Positions 1-4,606 of a DNA stretch of 6,609 bases are shown here, piece after piece. The stretch covers positions 1-6,609 of the forward strand of contig QZAC01000230.1 of NCBI GenBank assembly GCA_003838065.1. Reading direction: 5' to 3'. The DNA is from Methanocalculus sp. MSAO_Arc2 (GTDB taxonomy: Archaea > Halobacteriota > Methanomicrobia > Methanomicrobiales > Methanocorpusculaceae). The position numbers and the translations under genes were made by a program. Position 1 is the first letter of the stretch. The number at the start of each line of letters is the position of its first letter. The notes under the pieces are model-generated. The model worked only from the letters and a program-made list of their open reading frames with translations, had not been told where the DNA came from and did no database searches.

Positions 1-1
1 G

Positions 2-322
2 AACGAAGTTGAATCTCCGGCCCTCTGCCCCGGTTGTGGATCGTCTGACCTTGGTAAAGATGGTTATCGGATTTTGAAAGGGGGTTCCCGGGTGCCTCGG
101 TATGTCTGCCGCACTTGTGGGCGAAAGACTCAGAAGCCTGCGCTCGCCTGGCCGCGTGATGCACATCCTAAGGCCGTGAGCTGGCCCGACCCCGCGCCTC
201 TCCCTGGTGCGTGTGAGCATTGTGGAGATCCAGGTATCATGTTTGATGGCGGTGTCCGGCTGATTGTTCATAGGATACGATCGTATCAATGTCCGAGATG
301 TCGGGTACGGGGACAGGTGTGA
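2..322 (+). CDS. Tandem zinc-ribbon protein, C-terminal part (5' end outside window)
   Basis: The frame is open from the first complete codon at base 2, so the TTG at 74 is not needed as a start; the gene enters from the left edge and 106 residues are visible. There are two C-x2-C...C-x2-C units: Cys 9/12 with 36/39 (CPGC ... CRTC), and Cys 71/74 with 97/100 (CEHC ... CPRC), with 23 and 22 residues between the pairs. The units resemble each other (a Gly-rich hairpin, then R-Y-x-C or S-Y-x-C), which suggests an internal duplication. The first unit, ending RYVCRTCGR, resembles the N-terminal zinc ribbons of IS1-type and related transposases and of transposase-like regulators. No catalytic domain is visible. 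Nucleic-acid binding is an inference. A T-rich tract about 80 bases after the TGA may end the transcript. Confidence 0.6.
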   Translation, partial: NEVESPALCPGCGSSDLGKDGYRILKGGSRVPRYVCRTCGRKTQKPALAWPRDAHPKAVSWPDPAPLPGACEHCGDPGIMFDGGVRLIVHRIRSYQCPRCRVRGQV

Positions 323-363
323 TCTCGGTTCGTTCCCCTGACATTCCGCTCGGGCTGATAGGC

Positions 364-408
364 GTTAATCAAAATAGATTAACACTTCTTTCTTTGTAAA
401 CTTTTTTT
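364..408 (+). terminator. Possible terminator: inverted repeat plus T-run
   Basis: GTTAATC (364-370) and GATTAAC (377-383) form a perfect 7-bp inverted repeat with a 6-base loop, followed by pyrimidine-rich DNA and a run of seven T (402-408). It lies 42 bases after the stop of the zinc-ribbon gene. Archaeal transcription commonly ends at T-runs, so the T-run may be the working element; the dyad could instead be a protein site. Confidence 0.35.
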
Positions 409-509
409 GATTGCCTGGTGGGAGAGACCCCGGTGCACCTTTAAACGCAAAAAAGTCCGCGCGTCTATCTAACTCCCCCCTCTGGGGCATGCAAAATTAT
501 AACGAATTG

Positions 510-555
510 TTTATATATTCCTTATTAGGAATAAAATATTACTACAAGTAATATT
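510..555. promoter_or_regulatory. TATA-like box with two adjacent perfect dyads
   Basis: TTTATATA (510-517) matches the archaeal TATA consensus. It overlaps the dyad TATTCCT / AGGAATA (516-522 and 527-533, 4-base spacer). A second dyad follows one base later: AATATTACT / AGTAATATT (535-543 and 547-555, 3-base spacer, 9-bp arms). Two adjoining dyads on a TATA box fit a repressor site or a cruciform-prone initiator. If the promoter reads rightward, the leader to the gene at 757 would be about 210 bases, so its target is uncertain. Confidence 0.35.
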
Positions 556-649
556 CGGAACTGACGCTTAAATGCAGTATTTGATAATTGCGTTGGTGCT
601 TTAAATATGGGGGGAAATGGGGGATTTATCCTTTATCTTTGTCACATTC

Positions 650-663
650 GCGCAATGTTGCGC
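650..663. repeat. GC-rich dyad GCGCAA-TG-TTGCGC
   Basis: Perfect 6-bp arms with a 2-base spacer in an otherwise AT-rich gap, about 95 bases upstream of the start at 757. It could be a regulator site. No T-run follows it, so it is not a good terminator. Confidence 0.35.
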
Positions 664-698
664 TAAGGTTAAGAAGTATCTTTATCATATAGTGGCTT

Positions 699-743
699 CA
701 TATAACCATATTATACGCACTAAACCATTATGATATGCGTATA
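699..743 (+). promoter_or_regulatory. Candidate promoter and operator of the DUF2080-like gene
   Basis: CATATAAC (699-706) is a plausible TATA box; transcription would start about 25 bases downstream, near 725-730, leaving a leader of about 30 bases. An inverted repeat with perfect 8-bp arms, TATACGCA (712-719) and TGCGTATA (736-743), separated by 16 bases, brackets that predicted start site and ends next to the ribosome binding site. A protein bound there would block both transcription and translation start. The box and start site are inferred; the arms are exact in the sequence. Confidence 0.4.
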
Positions 744-751
744 GGAGCTGA
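744..751 (+). promoter_or_regulatory. Ribosome binding site GGAGCTGA
   Basis: It matches the methanogen consensus GGAGGTGA at seven of eight bases and lies five bases before the ATG at 757. This fixes that start. Confidence 0.65.
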
Positions 752-756
752 GAGAT

Positions 757-1152
757 ATGGAAGATAAGATAAAAATTGAACTATCCGGCTATGAGGTCAT
801 CCGGAAGGAAGTTAAGAAGTATGGTAGCGGTTCAAGTGCAACCCTATATTTACCGGGAGATTGGGGTGGTCAGCTGATTGCCTGTGTCCGGCTTGGTCCT
901 GCAACCGATGAAGAGGATACAACGCTCCTACCCTGGGGCCAGTGGGTGCGGGATCTCCCTGGTGAGCGTATCTGGATGTGTCCGTATTGCCTGACAACGA
1001 TATTATGTGAGGCATTTCCCGATGGGCCGTTTGAGCGGGACGAAGTTGTTCTTTGTGGGGAGTGCGATCGACATTTCAAGATTGGAACACAACCCCGATG
1101 GAAGCAGCAGGTCACCCTTGAGGACGAGGAAGAGAGGAAAATTGAACCTTAA
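757..1152 (+). CDS. DUF2080-like transposon-encoded family protein with C-terminal zinc ribbon
   Basis: Protein of 131 residues. Residues 5-46 (pattern I-x-L-x-G-x-x-V-I-x-K-E-V-K-K-Y-G, then LYLPGDW and a V-R-L ending) resemble DUF2080, small proteins described as transposon-encoded in methanogens. That segment looks like one AbrB-type strand-swapped hairpin (charged strand, G-S-rich turn, LPxxW), so DNA binding is plausible but inferred. Residues 75-103 form a zinc ribbon, Cys 75/78 and 100/103 (CPYC ... CGEC), after an acidic, Trp-rich linker. The tail (about 117-131) is strongly acidic. DUF2080 proteins are usually about half this length, so the ribbon is an addition. A good ribosome binding site supports the ATG. 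No transposase lies beside it here. It appears to be transcribed alone, from a promoter with an operator-like inverted repeat. It could be a regulator, an antitoxin-like protein or a transposon accessory protein. Confidence 0.7.
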   Translation: MEDKIKIELSGYEVIRKEVKKYGSGSSATLYLPGDWGGQLIACVRLGPATDEEDTTLLPWGQWVRDLPGERIWMCPYCLTTILCEAFPDGPFERDEVVLCGECDRHFKIGTQPRWKQQVTLEDEEERKIEP

Positions 1153-1168
1153 TTATCTTTTCTTTTTT
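1153..1168 (+). terminator. T-rich archaeal-type terminator
   Basis: Immediately after the TAA of the preceding gene comes a pyrimidine tract ending in six T (1163-1168). A weak dyad GGGAT / ATCCC (1174-1178 and 1185-1189) follows it. Confidence 0.5.
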
Positions 1169-1315
1169 GAATCGGGATGATATTATCCCTTGAAAAGTGG
1201 GTTTCTGGGAGAGGTCTTTTCTCTCAGGTGTTGGGGTGTGGGGTAGGAGTGGTTTTGCCGGGGATAAGGAGATTTACCGCCCATAGAAGGTTCTTTTAAT
1301 TATATTGCCTATTAG

Positions 1316-1321
1316 AAAAAA
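1316..1321 (-). terminator. T-run after the primase gene (minus strand)
   Basis: Read on the minus strand, six T lie 22 bases past the TAG stop of the primase gene, followed by AT-rich DNA. This is a simple candidate terminator for the helicase-primase transcript. The rest of the 190-base convergent gap holds a G-rich stretch (about 1233-1263) and no gene that I can see. Confidence 0.35.
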
Positions 1322-1342
1322 TATATGGATAGTCTAAGTGGT

Positions 1343-2536
1343 CTAACCTTGCTGGCCCCAACGCTCGCGGCAATACTCGATAGTCCGGATAAACGCATCA
1401 CCCCGGAGAGGCTGATCTTCATCTGTGAGAAACCCGTGCTGTAATGCGATCAGCTTAAACACATTGCCCGATCGTCCGCGTTCTTTCGGCCCTCCGTGAA
1501 AAGATGTCCAGGTTTCACCATCACGGGACACTACAAAATTCTTGCCAGTTGAAGACCCATATACGGGGTGCACGCCCTGCCCCCCTGGAGAGATACCGGA
1601 TATCTGGCTTATCGTTGGTATACGATCCTTAAGATCATTTATATCATCCTCCCCCTTCTTCGCTCGGGATGAACCACGCCTTATCGGGGATGTCGTTCTG
1701 ATATGGGCAGCTGCTGCACGGTATGACTGATCAACCAATTCTTTGACCTGAAGATGATCTGTTGCAGGGATGGCATTGTCAAGGAGATCGGATATTAACC
1801 CGCCGGCCCTGAGGAAGTCATTTAGATCAACCTTCTCTATACCCTGCTGCCGGGGGATGGTTCCAATCATAGGACAGATGGCCGCGATCTTCATCATTGA
1901 AAGTGCAGTCCGTGCAGCACCCAGATCTCCGGCCCGGTTCTCCTCCGAATCATTAAGGATGAATGTCTTTGATGCGAGTTTACAATGCCGGATCACGTCC
2001 CTGATACGGGCCTCTTTAAATGTTGTTGTTACCGGGGAGATGCAAGAATATCCAGCCTGTTGGCATGCTATGGCATCGGTTACTCCTTCAGTTATGATGA
2101 GGGGGTTTCCTGGTCGGAGAGTATCAATGCCGAATATGGGTTCTTGTGCCCCGCCAGGCATAACTATTTGTTTTATGTATTTTGGAGGTGTGTGTTCCGG
2201 GCGGGTAGGGGTTGCATCCGTTGCCCGGCCGATGAAATAGGCGGGGCGTCCAGAGACCAGATAGGGAAAGATCAGCCTGCCCCGGAAGAGATCCTTTGTG
2301 ATAGTCTGTTCATCTGTGACCCTCCGATAGACAAGACCGGATCCGATAATTTCATCTGCCGAATAATCCCGATCGAGTAAGTGAAGCATCAGCGCATCTC
2401 CTGCCGGGGGAGCATATCCGATCCTGTGTTGCCTGGCTGTTTCCCCTGTGATACCGTATCGCGCCATGAGGAAAGCCTGATGTTCATCAGTGAGGCGGGC
2501 CTCAAAGAAACTGCATGCCGTTTCTATAATTTTCAT
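1343..2536 (-). CDS. DnaG/TOPRIM-type primase of mobile-element type, with C-terminal CHC2-like domain
   Basis: Predicted to make RNA primers for replication; 397 residues from the chosen start. Order of domains: DnaG-type catalytic N-terminal subdomain (about 10-125, with FRGRLIFPYLV at 84-94 and FIGRATD soon after); TOPRIM domain (about 145-245, with ITEG and catalytic Glu150, NDSEENRAG at 195-203 and DLND at 237-240); a basic linker; and at 323-395 a segment like the CHC2 DNA-binding fold (HPVYGSSTG, then W343-T-S-F-H, SGNVFKLIA, PLRGDAF). In DnaG the CHC2 finger is N-terminal and zinc-bound; here it is C-terminal, its usual Cys are absent (W-T-S-F where relatives have W-x-C-F), and extra residues follow H347. 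The second TOPRIM acid motif reads D-x-E. The ATG at 2536 overlaps the helicase TGA as ATGA and has a G-run 10 bases upstream; the ATG at 2545 is the alternative. Archaeal chromosomal DnaG lacks CHC2, which points to an element-borne enzyme. Confidence 0.82.
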   Translation of the reverse strand: MKIIETACSFFEARLTDEHQAFLMARYGITGETARQHRIGYAPPAGDALMLHLLDRDYSADEIIGSGLVYRRVTDEQTITKDLFRGRLIFPYLVSGRPAYFIGRATDATPTRPEHTPPKYIKQIVMPGGAQEPIFGIDTLRPGNPLIITEGVTDAIACQQAGYSCISPVTTTFKEARIRDVIRHCKLASKTFILNDSEENRAGDLGAARTALSMMKIAAICPMIGTIPRQQGIEKVDLNDFLRAGGLISDLLDNAIPATDHLQVKELVDQSYRAAAAHIRTTSPIRRGSSRAKKGEDDINDLKDRIPTISQISGISPGGQGVHPVYGSSTGKNFVVSRDGETWTSFHGGPKERGRSGNVFKLIALQHGFLTDEDQPLRGDAFIRTIEYCRERWGQQG

Positions 2537-4299
2537 GCAGACCATGCCCCCCGGATATGGGGGAAGGCGGGAGTTTTGCCGTATTCCAAGAATACAAGAT
2601 GGTGGCTCGCTCGGGTCGCTCCTACGAAATAAACCCGCCTCTCCTCTGCAAGTTGTACGGGAGAGGAAAGGCCTTCAAGGCGGCTCTTCAAATATCCGCT
2701 ATGAAGAATAACGATCTCTGCCTCCAACCCCTTCCCCGCGTGGATCGTATCAATACGTATCAGTTCGGGGGGGATCTCAAAGCCCCGCTTCCCCTCCCTA
2801 ACCAGGCATAGCCGGATCTGTTCCTGCTGCCAGGCGGATATTGAAAGCCTGGATAGAATATCATCCCGCCTGCCTCCCGTCAGGACATGGAGATCGTCTG
2901 CAAGAACCATGCCCTCCTCGTCCCGGTGTCGAACGAAACCAGTTGATCGACTTCGAGCCCTTAGATCTGATATGGCCTGATCATGAGAGCCGCCCTTCAC
3001 TTCCGTTAGGCATATGACGAGGGTTTCAGCCTCATCAATAGGTATCCGGGTATCAGAGGGAGATAGATACTTCTGAATTGCCCGCTTCAGGGTAAAGAGG
3101 TTTACAGAGATGCGGGTTTTCTTCTTCTGTTTTTTAGACGAGGGGTTAAAAATAGATACGTCCGTCCAGAACCTGACCCGGCCCTCTTTTATGCCTGAGC
3201 AGGGGATGCCTAATTTTGAGAGGGTTTTGCTTATGACATTCGCATTATACCGGAATCTGGACAGGATGAACAGATGAGGATACCCGTTCTTTGTTGCGAC
3301 AGATGCCCCGGTTTCAATGAGGGATACCAGATCATCCGCGCTGTGTGAGACCGCATGAGATACCCCACCATCCCGGGTGGGTGCAGGAGATGCGTTTGAT
3401 GGTTTTGCCAGGATGCGCTCAGCAGCAACCATGATCTTCTGGGGGCATCGGTATGAGACGGGCCGATCGCCGTCACCCGTAGAACCAAGATCTTTGGCAG
3501 GGATATCAAGGAACAGACGAGGATCACATCCCCGGAATGCATAGATACTCTGATCCTCATCGCCGGCAAGATAGACCCTCTCTGTATCTGAATGGTCTAT
3601 CCAGTGTCGGATAAGTGCGTTTTGCAGGGGAGATACATCCTGAAATTCATCAATGAATAGTATTTCACCCGGAGGAGGTACCCGTTCATCAAGTGCGAGC
3701 CGGACGTAGTCGGGATGCTCATAATATTCGCGTTCCCGCTTGAATGTGGACCATTTCGCCAGGATGCCGGGGACATCAAAAAACCGGATATCAATTTTAA
3801 GACCGATCCGATGGGCAATCTCCATCCAGTCATTAACGCTTTTCATCGTGCTGGATAGGTGGCCACTGAGGATCAGGAGCTGGTTCCCTATTTGTAATTC
3901 GCGAAGGTTGCCTTCATCGTCCTGATCCGTCTGCCAGGTCTGGGCATCGTAGGGGATGTTATTCTCGACCATGAACTTTTCATATTCGATATCCCATCGT
4001 GAAGAGCCGGGCGTCATAATGTGCTGCGGGCCAGGCCCTATCAGATTTGAGAGACGACATGCCCGGAATGCAGAACTATCAATGGTTCGCACCTGGTTCT
4101 TAATGTCTGCGGGAGTGAGATCCGGGAGGATGGAGCCTATCCTCTCCCGAAGGTCTGCCGCCTGGCTCCTGGAAAAGGTCATTACGTGGATACCCTCAAA
4201 ACGTATCCCGCGTTCAAGCTCATCTGCGAGATACCCGATAAGCTGAGTTGTCTTCCCACTCCCCGGCCCGCCCCTCCATCTGAGAACTTCAGCGGGCAT
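2533..4299 (-). CDS. UvrD/Rep-like superfamily 1 DNA helicase, compact
   Basis: ATP-driven 3'-5' type helicase by family; 588 residues from the chosen ATG. Motifs seen: Walker A GGPGSGKTT (10-18), Ia around MTFSRSQAADLR (about 40-51), Walker B ILFIDEFQDVSPLQ (DEFQD 217-221), III GDEDQSIYAFRG (246-257), YRCP (283-286), V DTIHAGKGLE (517-526), VI EERR ... GATRA (552-564). All ATPase and coupling residues look intact. The region between motifs IV and V is short for a 2B subdomain, and almost nothing precedes Walker A, so the Q motif of UvrD/PcrA is missing. Start choice: the ATG at 4299 has G5-T-G six bases upstream; a TTG at 4383 and an ATG at 4314 are in frame but have no clear ribosome binding site. 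The stop overlaps the primase start by ATGA, so the two proteins are probably made together. It probably unwinds the element's DNA at the fork. Confidence 0.88.
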   Translation of the reverse strand: MPAEVLRWRGGPGSGKTTQLIGYLADELERGIRFEGIHVMTFSRSQAADLRERIGSILPDLTPADIKNQVRTIDSSAFRACRLSNLIGPGPQHIMTPGSSRWDIEYEKFMVENNIPYDAQTWQTDQDDEGNLRELQIGNQLLILSGHLSSTMKSVNDWMEIAHRIGLKIDIRFFDVPGILAKWSTFKREREYYEHPDYVRLALDERVPPPGEILFIDEFQDVSPLQNALIRHWIDHSDTERVYLAGDEDQSIYAFRGCDPRLFLDIPAKDLGSTGDGDRPVSYRCPQKIMVAAERILAKPSNASPAPTRDGGVSHAVSHSADDLVSLIETGASVATKNGYPHLFILSRFRYNANVISKTLSKLGIPCSGIKEGRVRFWTDVSIFNPSSKKQKKKTRISVNLFTLKRAIQKYLSPSDTRIPIDEAETLVICLTEVKGGSHDQAISDLRARSRSTGFVRHRDEEGMVLADDLHVLTGGRRDDILSRLSISAWQQEQIRLCLVREGKRGFEIPPELIRIDTIHAGKGLEAEIVILHSGYLKSRLEGLSSPVQLAEERRVYFVGATRASHHLVFLEYGKTPAFPHIRGAWSA

Positions 4300-4606
4300 T
4301 TGCTGCACCCCCATATATCGCGCAAGGGGGACATGCCCTTCTCTCTTTCCGGTTATCACAAAATTCGCGTGCCCTTTTAACAAACAACAGCCATCTGTTA
4401 CGGGTGTTACGGGTCAGGCACTTCCTACCCGTAACAAACAACCCCTTCTGCTCTCTCCTTTTCCCGTTTCCTTCTAGGTTTATGTACTTGTTACGGGTGT
4501 TACGGGTGTTACGGGTCGAAACCGATGTACAGAAATGAAAAGTAATTTTTAGTCTCCTCGGACGCGTAACATGGCGTTCACCCGTAACATCATCTGATCT
4601 AACCAT
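4289..4606 (-). CDS. Possible small basic repeat-containing protein (uncertain gene)
   Basis: A 105-residue frame fills the gap between the methylase and helicase genes. Its ATG overlaps the methylase stop (ATGGTTAG) and has AGGGGTG eight bases upstream; its TGA falls inside the first codons of the helicase (ATGCCCGCTGA). Overlaps at both ends and a ribosome binding site are what a real coupled gene shows. The product is very rich in Arg, with T-R-N tripeptides repeated (residues 31-39 and 65-70), V-T-G/R units at 7-9, 13-15 and 58-60, and Cys near the end (FC ... ACPPC) that could bind metal. I recognise no family. Against it: the repeats may serve as DNA sites, the composition is odd, and part of the frame competes with a possible N-terminal extension of the helicase. 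Confidence 0.38.
   Translation of the reverse strand: MVRSDDVTGERHVTRPRRLKITFHFCTSVSTRNTRNTRNKYINLEGNGKRREQKGLFVTGRKCLTRNTRNRWLLFVKRAREFCDNRKERRACPPCAIYGGAANAR
4306..4312 (-). promoter_or_regulatory. Ribosome binding site that decides the helicase start
   Basis: On the minus strand GGGGGTG lies six bases before the ATG at 4299. A similar AGGGGTG lies eight bases before the ATG at 4606. The TTG at 4383 and the ATG at 4314 have nothing comparable. Confidence 0.45.
4397..4588. repeat. Iteron-like array of the 9-mer GTTACGGGT, both orientations
   Basis: Plus-strand copies GTTACGGGT at 4397-4405, 4406-4414, 4490-4498, 4499-4507 and 4508-4516. Inverted copies ACCCGTAAC at 4427-4435 and 4580-4588, plus a one-mismatch copy ACGCGTAAC at 4562-4570. 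The pattern is two forward and one inverted, then three forward and two inverted. Tandem copies abut exactly (period 9). The array lies between the methylase and helicase genes, where an origin or operator would fit. All eight copies share one codon phase of the minus-strand frame 4289-4606, so a coding origin is also possible. Confidence 0.8.
4405..4436. repeat. 10-bp hairpin formed by inverted copies of the 9-mer
   Basis: TGTTACGGGT (4405-4414) pairs perfectly with ACCCGTAACA (4427-4436) across a 12-base loop. A second forward copy at 4397-4405 could compete for the same partner. No T-run follows on the minus strand, so this is not a terminator; it may be a cruciform or a leader structure about 100 bases before the helicase start. 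Confidence 0.55.

Larger units (their letters stand above)
323..756. other. 434-base AT-rich intergenic region with several dyads
   Basis: I see no convincing gene here on either strand. The region is clearly richer in A+T than the flanking genes, except for a GC-rich patch at about 411-490. It holds an inverted repeat followed by a T-run (364-408), a strong TATA-like box beside two tandem perfect dyads (510-555), a short GC-rich dyad (650-663), and a promoter, operator and ribosome binding site arrangement before the 757 start. The density of dyads suggests binding sites for a regulator or replication protein; this is inference. GATC, very common in the genes, does not occur here beyond the site that overlaps the stop codon at 320-322. 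Confidence 0.6.

Noticed and set aside
74..322. TTG at 74 as the start of the zinc-ribbon gene
   Set aside because: The frame is open to the window edge and the upstream codons encode the first Cys pair of the ribbon (CPGC), which is needed to complete it.
607..666. 19-codon frame starting ATGGGGGGA
   Set aside because: Too short, Gly-rich by composition, with only a weak GGTG upstream and no recognisable product.
1233..1263. G-quadruplex in the convergent gap
   Set aside because: The G-runs are of uneven length (4, 4, 2, 2, 4) and could make only a weak two-layer structure; nothing suggests function.
1332..1346. Direct repeat GTCTAA at the primase stop
   Set aside because: A six-base repeat is expected by chance and has no partner that would make it a target-site duplication.
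1770..2380. Long plus-strand frames opposite the primase gene
   Set aside because: They overlap the intact primase on the other strand, match no family, and have the skewed composition of antisense shadows.
3231..3833. Minus-strand frames inside the helicase gene
   Set aside because: They are shifted frames of the helicase, whose motifs are complete in its own frame.
4315..4383. TTG at 4383 as the helicase start
   Set aside because: It has no ribosome binding site, its added residues match no helicase region, and the ATG at 4299 has a good G-rich site six bases upstream. It remains possible if the 4289-4606 frame is not a gene.
4397..4588. CRISPR array
   Set aside because: The repeat is only 9 bases, occurs in both orientations and partly abuts itself without spacers.
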